Shown here piece after piece: positions 46,001-57,169 of a DNA stretch of 64,000 nt. Both the position numbers and the translations under genes were made by a program. How positions within the stretch are numbered: position 1 is the stretch's first letter; the number at the start of each line of letters is the position of its first letter. The stretch lies in contig OZ020521.1 of NCBI GenBank assembly GCA_963971425.1, positions 9,999,519 through 10,063,518 of the forward strand, given 5' to 3'. The notes under the pieces were generated by a model. The model was given only the letters and a program-made list of their open reading frames with translations. It did no database searches and was not told the DNA's origin. Source of the stretch: Bryoerythrophyllum caledonicum (lineage: Eukaryota > Streptophyta > Bryopsida > Pottiales > Pottiaceae).

Positions 46001-46760
46001 GTACATCAGAAAGAAAATGATGCTCACTCTCGTGAAGGCTGGGAGCAGCCACCCGAATGCCAGATACTGCTGATAAGACTGTCACACAATCGACGTGAGC
46101 TGAGTTAATAGCCTTGACACCAGTCTGGTTTTCGCTGCATTGGAAATCAGTTGAGATATACTACGGTGATGCCATATAATCTTTATGGAAATTATATTCA
46201 CTCTATAGCCAGTTTAGGAAGCCCTCCTTAAAATTACATGAATACTTAGTGTTATTCGCATGAAACTAGCTGCCGAAGTATGAACAGCACCATCTTTAGA
46301 ACATCAAAGCTACTACTGGTTGTGCGCGCAAGTCTAGACCAGTTGCAATTGCAATGAGGAAGAAAACATGACTAGTGGATTGAGATGTCCACCTGAAAGA
46401 GCAGGAGTGAGCGCGCCATCTCCAATAACCATACAAGTGCCCAGCAGAACAACAATGAGGAGCCCGTTCTGGAGGAATTTGTGCTTCTCCAGCATGCGCC
46501 GGAACCACACCCCTCGCGGCGACTCCGAGCTGGGCTGGTCCACCTTGTACGACGAAAGCTCCTCATCCGCCGCTTGCTGGTTCAAAATCAGGCTCAGCTT
46601 CAGATGCCGGCACAGCAGCGCATACAGCGCGAAGGTTCCCCCTGTCAACACAACCACAACCACATGATCTCTCTCGGCCACACAATCAAAACATAAACCC
46701 TACAGTTCGACAGACCACCTCGAAAGATGGGCCTATATTGGGCGGAGGTTCACGTTACAT

Positions 46761-46798
<38 letters not shown>

Positions 46799-47567
46799 GA
46801 GCATGGAAAGGTTATCAGCAGATAAAAAGAGGTAACAGACAGCAGTAGACCAAAACTAGAGGAAATGGGACTAGTGGCCTTGAAAGTTTTACTCTCAATG
46901 AAAGGTTATATTTTTTGACTAAAATAATGATACTTATCTTCGAAGTGCATATCGAGAGAGATGTGCACAACCCATTGTTTTTAGGGTTGGCTGCGGTGAA
47001 TGAAAAAAACTGATGGTGACAGTCATTGTATGAGATTTTGAGTCTTGTACCTTCGCCGTTATCGTGAGCGCCGAGGACAATGAAGCTATACTTGATGACG
47101 GGAATCAAGGTGAGCGTCCAGAAGATGAAGCAGAGCACGGCCTCGATTTCGTACTCCTCCACGGAGCTCCGGAGCGCGCCTCCGAATGTGGAGCGGAACA
47201 CGTACAGCGGCGACACGCTCAGGTCGCCATACACCACCCCGAAGCTCTGGTACGCAAGCGTCAGCAGCACCGCCACCGATACCTTCCCCGTCGACGTGTT
47301 ATAATAGTACTCCTGCTGCACCCAACACAACCAATACATGTCGATGCATATCACCCAGGCTCACTCCCAAGGCAAAAGAATGAAGCTAATATCCCCACTA
47401 TCGACTCCCGGTTTCCCTCAAGACTCAAACCCTCACTTCGGTAGTGCCAACATCGCCATAAAGCTCCAGGTAACGACATCGCCTCGGATAGGGCGAAAAG
47501 GACGTACCTGGTTCACCTGACTACTCCGCTGCTGTAAGTTGCAGCGAACTCCAGACTCCGCGTCCAT
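43009..47567 (-). CDS. KT/HAK/KUP-type potassium transporter
   Basis: Eleven exons: 47567-47508, 47315-47051, 46641-46393, 46078-46028, 45782-45522, 45433-45381, 45265-45151, 44955-44701, 44601-44091, 43832-43574 and 43323-43009. All GT/AG and in phase, they give 797 residues, the normal family size. The hallmark [15 protein letters not shown] is at about residues 46-60, followed by [46 protein letters not shown] and the C-terminal [15 protein letters not shown]. About 12 membrane segments are visible, plus a long cytosolic C-terminus. It imports K+ with H+ across the plasma membrane or tonoplast. The short N-terminus (20 residues before the core) and intact motifs argue for a working gene. 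The subfamily cannot be assigned by eye. Confidence 0.93.
46763..46797. repeat. (CT)n microsatellite in HAK intron 2
   Basis: About 17 uninterrupted CT units within the intron between exons 2 and 3 of the transporter gene. Confidence 0.9.
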
Positions 47568-47737
47568 TGTCACGCCACAACATCCACCACCCAACTGTAG
47601 TCTCAAAAACCAACCCCCAAACGTACCCACTGCACTTTGCAACGACCTCTCCTCCTCAAGAGCCTCACCCCACTCCTCTACACATTGTGAGAACCCTCTC
47701 GATCGATCATAAAACAAACCCAACCTTTCAGAAACTA

Positions 47738-47919
47738 AACTTGATGTGCACACTGGGCTCTCAGGTCGCAGACCATAAAACAACCTGTCAGTATAGTTTT
47801 GAAGGCTCCTTCAAAACTATACTCGATGCGCACACTGGGCTCTCAAGTTGATCATGAAACAACCTACCAGAAGCTAGCTCCTTTCAAACAAAACTTGATG
47901 TGCACACTGGGATCTCAAG
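47738..47919. repeat. Three copies of a 28-bp motif upstream of the HAK gene
   Basis: AACTTGATGTGCACACTGGG plus CTCTCAGG at 47738-47765, a close copy at 47819-47846 and another at 47892-47919. Each is followed or preceded by ATAAAACAACC-type sequence. They lie 170-350 bp upstream of the HAK start codon, in the promoter or 5' UTR. Confidence 0.7.
47790..47823. promoter_or_regulatory. Perfect 16-bp inverted repeat (hairpin) upstream of the HAK gene
   Basis: AGTATAGTTTTGAAGG, a 2-bp spacer, then its exact complement CCTTCAAAACTATACT. It sits between the first and second 28-bp motif copies, about 220 bp upstream of the HAK ATG. If transcribed it would form a strong stem in the leader. Confidence 0.7.
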
Positions 47920-47929
47920 CTGCAGAGCT

Positions 47930-50900
47930 CTCAACTCGGTGTTTGAGATTCATCCTTACTGGCTCATAATGAGGTGTGAGTAGTACTAGCTAGCTGAACA
48001 ATCTGATGGTTCTGTGCACAGACAGCTGCTACTGCTGGAGTGGTGGTGGTGTGTAATGAATGGGTGGATTATGAGGGGTGGTGTTATGAGCTAGCTCCTC
48101 GGTGGCAGACCTGCAGCATGCAAAACGCGGAGAGAGATTACGGATCTGTAATCCATCCCTCGCTTTGCTTAGTTATGATCTGTAACGCTCGTCTGCAAGT
48201 GATTCACTGTTCCTTGTTTCCTTTTATGTGGATGGGTAGGTGGAGTTTTGGAATGAGGAATAATTAGTGTGGGTGCAGTTGGAGGTGGGGACCTAATAAT
48301 GACCAACACTGAGGGAAAGATTTTTATTTTTCTTGAGTTCTCACTTTCTCTATTAGCTATTAACGCTTTTAAGACCTACGAGGCCCTGGCTGGTGCTTTT
48401 CCTCTTCCAACTCTTTTCACTATTGGCCATTGTCTCTCATGTCCTCTGAACGCATTTTGAGGTCCTTGTTAGCTTTCCAACGGATCTCTTCAATCTTCAA
48501 ACCGTGCAGGCATCGGCAAACTACAATGATTTCGGTGTAGTGGGGTTGTGTTGAAATGTATCCATTGTGTAGATGATGATCTGCCTACTCTAGTACGCTT
48601 GTAGATTCTCCCACGCTCTCATGGTCCGCTTAGGCGTTGAAGGGTTAAATAACTCCGAGAATAATAAATGTTGTAGTGAAATAAATCATTTTTTTTTTTC
48701 AGTTAAGAAAAATGGATTTGGATATGGGTAAGGGAATGAGTCACTAGTGCTTTATGCGAAACAGCCCATATGTAGTACTCTAGAAGAATTCTCTTTGTGC
48801 CTTCTTGTGCCTTTCACTATTTGAGTGGTCCATTTAGCACCAACCACCATGAAAGTGGTACTATCAATGTTTGACGATTGTAATTTTGGTGTATGAAGCA
48901 TATGCAAAGATGGAATCCCATTTCTGAGTTTATGTTCAGACTTGCAAGAAGCTCCCCCGTGGCTACTTTTCAACAGTCATACTCAGAACAAAAATTCTGA
49001 GATTGTGAACGTACAAATGTATGCTTATTTATCTACTTGCAAATACTTCCAATTACTTGCAATTAATGCCATTGGAAGGACGAAACAATGCAAAGAGTTG
49101 GATCCTTGTCATGCACAAACACATTAAATGCAAACTTGTGTTCAAAACAAATTTTGCCCCATGGGATGCATACACTATTGAAAAGATGGTATGAGACAAT
49201 CAACAAGTATACCAAACATTGATTAAATACGGTATAATTTGTTGTTATGTGGTATATTCAATGGTCATCTTAATGCTGCATTTTCATAAGCCATTTCTAC
49301 CTACTACACAAAGGCTTGATAAGAAATAGCTCTCCAGTTGGATTTCCAAATGAAAGGTTGTCCTAGCACTAGTTTGAAAACAATATTGAGATCATATATT
49401 TAAGATCATTGACTCCAATATAACAAATTTAAGTGTGGTCGTTTATCTGTGGTTTGCTTAACATAAGTGAGAGTAAACCAAGTGTAGCAGTACGCGATGT
49501 AGAAGTCATGAATAAGCCGATTTCTGTACATGAAGCATAATTTGTCCTGTACCCTAGTACTCACACGTGAGAGTAGGTAATAAAGTGAGTCCGTAACCGT
49601 CTGCCCGCTGGGACAGCACAACTGTGCCATGATTCATACTCCTGCATTTTCCACGCGGAATGTCCATGTCACTACAATATTCGTTACATTGATGGTTTTC
49701 ACATTGCCAACTTCGGCCAATTTGTCATGTCATAAATCTGCGAGGTTAAGTTGGAATACAATCAACGTGGAAATGTTAGGAGTACAATTAAAATTTGCAT
49801 CCAGAAATGCCAATGAAAAGCGCGATGCCCATGACAGGTCTATCATGTACTAGACATGAAAAGATACACGTCAATCTCACTGTCCGAACGATTCAAGCCA
49901 AGAGGACAACTGGACTTACATCCCACCTACAATGTGTGACCAAATCAATCTCTTCTTCGAAACCTTGAATTTATGCCACCCATCAAAAGGTTGATACTTT
50001 GGAGCCACTACCTTGTTACATAGTGCATGGACCATGCCATTCCTAATTTTTTCAGAGGTTTGTTAAGTTGGACTGTTCTTATTCACACCAAACTCAAAGG
50101 AGGCCGGGATCCTTATGAGATGAAATAGCACTAAGTGTAGATGTTGTTTTGCATGATCTGTAACACTTCTAGATTCTCCTAGGCCTTGTAAGCTCATGAG
50201 CCTTAAAGGCTACCGAATAAGTTATGGACTTATGACAAAGCACTCTACAATAAAATAAAATAAAAATTGGAATTGTCCAATTTAGCCAATATGGCCATTG
50301 GCATTGTATAGTAGTACAAAACGATTGTCCATAATTGATTTTGGGCAGGTTCCTAAAAATCTGATTTTAAAGATCAATTTTTGAAAATATAGGTGAGAGT
50401 TGGAAAACAGGTTATTTGGCACGGAAACTTTTTCTTCTTTTCTTGGACTTATAGGGAAAAAATTATGTTGATTCAAACATCAAAATCTTGAGTTGAGGGC
50501 AATTGGGCAGAGTTCTATAAAGATGAATGAGGCTACTGTAGAGTTGGCTATTGCAGTTTTTTTTAAGGTGGTAACAGTGAAGGAAAGTTTTTTGAGTAAG
50601 AATAATTTACTCACAACAAATAGATATTCATGATTTTACTTTTTTTTCTTAAAAATAAATTTTCTATTGTTAGACTTAGTCATTATAATTTTATCCACCG
50701 TTTGGATTTTGTATTCAACAATTATTCCTTTATTTAGAAAATAAAATTGCTTTCCTATGTGAATAGCTACTTTCTATACCCCTAGTCATTACAAGTCCAT
50801 TTCTCTTATCGTGAACATCTCCACTACTTGTGAATTTGTTGACCTAATACATGAATTCATGAAAGTTATGCTATGTGTAGTTAGAAAATATGACATTATC

Positions 50901-52249
50901 TTGAGTCAAAGTACTCTAATCATGTTTGCGCATGAGAAGAAAAAAAATCATATTGCTCTCTTCAAATGCATGTATCTTACAATCATGCGGTCAAAGTTTA
51001 CAAAACAATTTGAGTGTCTCCTTGTTGTAGTGAAATTGAAGGTCTCACTCCTGAAAATAGTTTAAATTTTTTTATTTAGACTTGCAATGTCTCATCTTAG
51101 AGAGGCAGTTTTAGGGTGGTTTTGGTGAAACATAGTCTTGGTCCTTTAGGGGTTAAGGGACAATACTATGTGACAATAAATAGTATTATGTACATTTTAT
51201 TCCAGAAATTGATCTTGTTTGGTTACAAAACCAAATAAGGTTACAAAACATAAGACGTGTACTTTTAAGCTACTGATTTCTGCCCTAGAATGAAGGACTG
51301 TTTTACATGATACAGTTTAATGTCTTGTGGCGGTAAATTCACTAGAAGGAACCTCGAAGCGGATAAACATTTTCCGCTTGTGGAGGATCAAATGAGCTTT
51401 TTAGCCCAATTCTGGAAGTATGGCGGGTGGGCAGCAGAAGCCTAGTACAATTGTAGTTACCAGAAAATATACCCTCCCCACAAGCTTCTAACCTTCAGTC
51501 CCACAAATGGCATGTGGTTGGCCGTTGTAGGCTCGTACATGATTCGCACTTGAAATTTTATGGATAGTAAAGTTTTCATTCCAAATGCATACATCAGTTG
51601 GGTCATGGGTCATGGATCATTTCATGTTGTTTGGGCCAAAACTATTTTTTAACCCTTAGGACGACAGAGGAACTAGTGTGATCCAATTTTGTTTCGCATC
51701 TACAAAATTCATAGAATCTATCCCTAGCATCTCCATAATACGTAGAAATTGAGTTCCGTCTTAGTCGCTTTGATGACCATAGCAGCTCGCCGGAAGCGAC
51801 TGTGGCTGATCAACTTTTGGCGGATCAACTTTTGACGGATCCGCTTTTTGTGCAAAACGCTCGGCTAGCCGCTAAAGGGTTTCGGGGATCATGTGATCTC
51901 ACGCAAATTGTGTCTACTACGTCCAAAACGGTCCTGGATGTCCGTAATGGTTTAAACATTTTCCAGACTTGTTCTAATAATAAAATGGAATGAATACTTC
52001 TACCAAGTGTCCTGCATGTTGATGCAACATATATATTATCACACCGTAAACTGTAAACAATGCTTACAATCATTGCAAGTGAATCTTCTTGTTGTGTAGA
52101 GTAGTAAAAAGGGTGGATCTTGTTGTCTTTCTCATGGATTTTGTCTCTATTGGTATTTTTAATATTTTTTGTGTGAGTTTTCAAATTGTACCAAGTGAAT
52201 TAAAATTTGAATGTACTTATTACAACAAGGACTAAGTAGTTACAATAGG
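47930..52249. other. AT-rich intergenic region, no gene seen
   Basis: Over 4 kb upstream of the HAK gene without a supported coding frame, RNA gene or mobile-element domain. Two stretches (about 48560-48700 and 50130-50260) share ACTTCTAGATTCTCC-like sequence and a following A/T-rich run, and may be an old dispersed repeat. Confidence 0.45.
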
Positions 52250-52500
52250 TTTGTCATACCAGACGAACATCCGGTTTTCCCGTTCGCCCGCCCGCCCGGT
52301 CCGATAGAGGTCTCCACCCACCCAATAGGGTCAAACGTAGTTGACTGACTCGAAAGTTAAAAAACTAGCAACTTGGCTTATCCTACATTTACCCGTTTGC
52401 CACGTTGGCGCCACTTCCTTGCCACGTTGGTGCCACCTGGATGCTAGGAAGGATGCAGAGCAGGGACATTAAGTGATCAGGGCGGGGACATTAAATAATC
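52250..52500 (+). repeat. GC-rich dispersed repeat, diverged copy D
   Basis: It starts TTTGTCATACCAGACG and contains CGCCCGCCCGCCCGGTCCGA, TTGCCACGTTGGCGCCAC and GGGCGGGGACATTAA, in the order expected from copies A and B but strongly diverged. Confidence 0.4.
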
Positions 52501-52737
52501 AAGGTTGTGCAGAGCACCTTACATACAATTTACAAACATACAATTGCTTCTTATATACAATTTACATCTTACACACAATTTATATCACATACAATGGCTA
52601 TAAGGGAAAATACAAGATGATGCATAATAGTGTATCGACTATAGTATACGTCGGTTTATTTATACAAGAAAATGGACAACATTGTCAAGTATACGTACTC
52701 CATTCCAACTTCCAAGGATGATTTACCTTCCAAATAA

Positions 52738-52805
52738 GCTCTAGATGGTAGAGTTCAAAAAACAAAAATTGAATCACAAAAAACAAAAAACAAAAAACAA
52801 AAACC
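52738..52805 (+). repeat. A-rich (CAAAAAA)n tract
   Basis: Several CAAAAAA units in tandem. It could be the tail of a retroposed sequence, but no source sequence was identified. Confidence 0.5.
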
Positions 52806-53028
52806 TATGTACGAGAACAAGATGGCGGCAAGGTCCAATGATGGGGAGCCTTTGTCAATAAATCTAGGACCTCAAACACAGACGCCCTATCCTGCACATC
52901 TTCTTTTTGGAGTCTATCCAATTTCACCATTAGGTTCAATGGATTTTTGGAAAAATTCAATAACCTATTTTTGGAAAAATTCCCCTACGTGGAGGTCTAC
53001 TTGGTACATAATTAATTCAAAATTGAGG

Positions 53029-53275
53029 GTGTCCAAATTTCTTGGAAGATATATAGTTTTTGTCTAAGGTGATACCCACGTGATGCCAAGGTCATACTCA
53101 TGTAATATATATGGTAATACTTGCGTAATATCTAGGTGATATCCATTGTGTCCGAACCACTGTGCGAGGAAAAGATAATTACTTCGATACAAGACTATTG
53201 AACTAGACCTCAGGGTATTATATGGAAGGTGTCCAAATTTTTGGGAAAATATATTTTTTGTCCAAGGTGATACCC
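53029..53275 (+). repeat. Two direct copies of a ~48-bp sequence, 197 bp apart
   Basis: GGTGTCCAAATTTCTTGG .. ATATAT .. TTTTGTCTAAGGTGATACC at about 53029 and again at about 53226 with a few changes. No coding content. Confidence 0.55.
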
Positions 53276-53784
53276 TTAAATCTAATGGGGGTAAATGGAG
53301 TAAGTAATGGGAATGAAAGACAATTATTTAAATAAGCATAGTATGGAGATAGAATGAAGGGGGAAAGTTTTAGTGGGAGACAATAAAATAATTAAATCTA
53401 GTCGAGGTTGGAGGGTCTAAGGAATGAGAATGAAAGACTATTTAAATAAGCATGGTACGGACGTAGAAGGAAAGGAGAAATGGTATATGATCAAGGTTTG
53501 GAGGTAGAGGGAAGGAGAAAGTGGTGGAGGGAGAGAACAAAATATTGGAGGGGAAAGGGACTCTGGAGTATGACCTCCAAAATCAAACCTCAAATATGGA
53601 GTTTCTTCCCACATGTTGGAAAAGACAAAATTGTTGTCATTAATGGAGAATGTCAAGATCTTATTGGACCTATAAATAATAACCAATTGCCATTAATGGT
53701 TCCGCCAATCTTTGGGAGAGAGGAATCGCCTTGGCAAGGTCATTTCCAAGCTTTGCAAGTGTTGAGGAAGGGACTCCTTTCAAC

Positions 53785-54075
53785 AAATAAAGTCCATGCC
53801 CTACGTCCCCACCTTGTCGGATGACGTCCACGTCCTAGACATGGACGTCCGCGCCTCGACGCTAACATCCACGCCTTGTTGAAAGCATCCACAGTGGACT
53901 TCAGTCCACCGTGGAACGATATGTCACGTACTGTCGTGTAATTTACAGCCAAATATTTCACTCTTGAACGAATTACTATGTATACAACAGACAAACCGTC
54001 CAGTCCATCCGCACGTCCGGTCCGATTCCTCCGTCCGACTTGCTTGCCGGAAAACCCTGTTTCGTCCATTATAAC
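53785..54075 (-). repeat. GC-rich dispersed repeat, inverted copy C
   Basis: Read on the minus strand it follows copies A and B in order: GGGTTGTTATAATGGACG, GGACCGGACG, a TTTGGCTGTAAA segment (TTTGGCAGTAAA in A), a GTGACATATC..CCACGGTGG segment and a GGCGCGGACGT end. Confidence 0.6.
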
Positions 54076-54533
54076 AACCCTGATATACAACACACAAGTT
54101 ATAAGAAATAATTGTCACTGTAATCGTATACTAAGGTGAGATGACATTACACCATTCTTAGTGTTGTCGTGCATAAACACATCGTGCAAAGATAACATTG
54201 TGCCAACAGGTGAGAGCGCACAATTAACAACAAATCCGGAGCAACGATGATAAACCATCACCGTTATCTTTGTAAACAACAAAAACAATAGTTCTCAAAA
54301 GAAACTATCAACCACTCAACAACCTAGGCTAGGAAAAAGAAATAAATACCCAGACCACAACATATAGTAATTGGTCTACAGAGACCCCTTTACTTGCCTC
54401 ATTTGCCCGTATTGAAGCCCATTTCATACTAGCAAATCACACAATTAAGGTAAACTGGAGGAACAACCAATCATGAAAACCTCTCAAGTCCAAAGAAATA
54501 AAGTTGACCTAGTAAAAAGACACTAATAAATCG

Positions 54534-54704
54534 TATAAACACCATATTCATTATATTGGGAGATTTCCATGATTTTGATCTAGTGCACATTCAGCTGGAC
54601 TCGAGCTGAATGTGCATAATGGGTACATTTTAGAACTCAAGAGCAACATACGTATTAAATTCGGAGGCTCACAATCTCCCAATATAATGAATATGGTGTT
54701 TATA
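54534..54704. repeat. 32-bp perfect inverted repeat with a nested hairpin
   Basis: The arms at 54534-54565 and 54673-54704 are exact complements (TATAAACACCATATTCATTA...). The 107-bp loop contains a second perfect 13-bp stem (TGCACATTCAGCT / AGCTGAATGTGCA, 54584-54596 and 54604-54616). It lies just beyond the last recognisable codons of the gypsy element. Confidence 0.85.
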
Positions 54705-54792
54705 GACAAACGAGAGGTTGAGTGCAATGAGAGCCCCATTGTTAGTCGCCTCCAACACGTGTTTAATAGCTAAACATTGTCTACGTAGACTC

Positions 54793-56552
54793 TCAATGTG
54801 CTAAACAATGTGGACACCACCATTGACCCACTAGAACCTCTAATAGAGGTGGGGTGAGACATTCTAGATGCCACCCCGTAGAACACAAGTCACAAATGAC
54901 CATTATGGAAGTCTGTTTAGCACTACCATACAACCGACATCACAATCCAGAAGAGATGTGAGAAAGCCCAGGGTGTATTGTGGCCATCTTTGTGTGACAA
55001 ATGACAAGGTGCACAATTGTGCATGTGATCCTTCCATACCTTACCATCACAACTCTCTTACAGTAACACTCCTGAGTTCTTTACCTCACGAACTTGTAAG
55101 ATCACCCGTCCCTCTGTCACATCCAAGGTAGTCGGTGCTACTTGTTGCAAATACACATAGTCTCCAGAAGTACAACGTTGCACTTGTGGTCGGTAGCCTC
55201 CTCTCCGTATTGTAGCACAGCGCAACGTATCCCGATGCTAAGCAATGGAGAGGTTCCTCAATGCCATAGGCATCATCCGCTTGAACTAATCCGCACGTTG
55301 GTCACACACTTGAGCCCACGTGTGTGGATTGTCCATGTTAACAATTATAGTGTCAACATCTGCCTGAATGGCCTTCGGTAACACTGAATGTCTTCTAAAC
55401 AAGAAATAAGAGAAAATGACGCCAATGATGTTTGCTTACTTTAACGGTAGCCCATGGCTATCCATGGTAGTTGCAAGTCTCAATCCTGGTGATGTCCCTT
55501 CTTTAAACTATACTTCTGAAGCCCACTCTTGAAGGTTTGCACCATATATTCTGCCAATCCATCCACTTTGAGGTGATCCCTCGAAGTACTGCCGTGATCT
55601 ATCATCGCTTGCTTACACAACGTTTGAAATTCATCAAAGAACTCATGTCCTTGGTCTGTAAGCACTTCCGCTGGAGCTCCTAAGCGACTCAAAACATTAT
55701 CAAGGAAAGAATAAATGGCTCTTTAACTGAACTTGTCATGCAAAGCTACCAACTCAATCCACTTCAAAAAAGTGTTCAATCATCACTAACACATACTTGT
55801 TGTGTCAAGGTGTCGCTAGCAATGGACCTGCAAAGTTCAAGTTCCATTGGTATCCTAAGCTCATAATTGGTAATGGTTGCAATTGTGGCATTGGAGCGTT
55901 AAAAGACGCTTGCACACGATAACACATCATGCACCGAGCCACCAAAGCTTGAACTTGTGATTGCATTCCTCGCCACCAATAGTGAAGCTGGGGCAAGTTG
56001 TAAGTCCTCCACACTCCAAAGTGCCCAAGGTCTTCATGCATGTCTTTGATAAGCTTCACTCTCACTAATGGAGACGGTACTACCTTTCGGATACCATCGG
56101 GCCACACTCTCAAAAGGTGAGTGCTCTCCCACACAAACTGTTTGGCTTGTTGTGAGACTTGATCTCTCTCTTTAGCGGACCACATAGGCACCACCTCTCC
56201 ATTCTTCAGAAACTGCATCATGTTCGTGTCTTCAAAAACGTCTTTGGCGCCCCCAGATTCTTCACCACCATCTTTATCTCCTATGGCGATAGTAGTTTCT
56301 CCGGTGTCATCTCTACGCATTGCTGATACACATAGAAAGGCCACACAATGCCAATTTGACAACGGATCGGCCTCATTTTCACAGTGTCACCTAGCGCCCA
56401 TAGCATCCGCTTAGTTTGGAATTGGATTGCGACTAAGACCATCGGCATCCATATTCACCAATCGCGCTTTATGCACCACTTTGAAGTCGTACTCCATCAA
56501 CATCAAGCCTGTCGCGCTAGTTTCCTTGTCAGTTTGTCATATTTCATCAACC
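54793..56552 (-). mobile_element. Ty3/gypsy element, 3' part: end of RNase H, integrase and PHD-finger remnant
   Basis: Read from 56552 downward. The tail of RNase H ends with the conserved DADGLSRNP-type motif (about 56430). An integrase HHCC zinc domain follows (HEDLGHFG ... CMMC, about 55990-55920). Then comes the catalytic core with NLNFAGP (about 55840-55820, Asn where the family has the first catalytic Asp), VLTDQGHEF and DGLAEYMV (55690-55540), with LPWIAMGYR after it. Past further decayed sequence a PHD-type finger is readable (CDLCSTGWHLEC ... WWCPHC, 54939-54805), ending at TGA 54795-54793. Many stops and frameshifts break it. The rest of the element continues at 63103, on the far side of a nested transposon. 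No LTR was identified. Confidence 0.75.
56545..56552 (+). repeat. Target-site duplication, left copy (CATCAACC)
   Basis: This matches 63103-63110 exactly. Removing the element and one copy leaves the RNase H reading frame of the gypsy element continuous and matching its family at the junction. Confidence 0.9.
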
Positions 56553-57169
56553 CCCGGGGGGGTCACTTAGAAAATTTTATTAAACAACGTACGGCATAAT
56601 ATAGGGTGGTATTAAATCATGGTGTCCAAAAATTAAAAATCTTTGAGGTAATAAAGGGTGTTCAAATCGCTTCACACTCAATTATAAGTAATATATAGAG
56701 GTAAATAATGGGTCATATTCTTTTATTTTTTTAATCTAAAATACCCTGTAGGAAAAAGATATGAATAAAGTTTTTTTTATAGATTCAATTATTACTCTGA
56801 AAATGGTGCTTAGGATGGATGGAAACGGGTTGGTATGATGGATGGAAACGGGTTGGTATGATGGATGAATATGCGGGTTGGGGCTGGGATGGATGAAAAA
56901 GGAGATAACGGCGGAGTGGGGTCTTCTCTCTCACCTTCGCGTGAACAGCAAGCTGTGTGTTTGTGGCCGGGTTTTTCGAGTTGTGTTTCTGAGTGGCTGC
57001 AGTTTTTGAGCGCTCTTTTCATTTTCAGATCTTCTCGTGCTCTTGCTCCGTTAGGGTGCGTGCATAGATTTGGGGTTTCTGCAGAGAAAGGGTTTAGAGT
57101 AATCGCTTTGCTGTAGTGAAGTTGCTGCGCCGTGGGTTCTCCTTCACTTAGGGTTTTTTGCAGAGGTTC

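Noticed and set aside
46010..46135. Longer HAK exon 4 using the acceptor AATGCAG near 46135
   Set aside because: That acceptor breaks the phase with exon 3. GTGTGACAG at 46079-46087 restores phase and gives the conserved ALSVLSAVSG motif.
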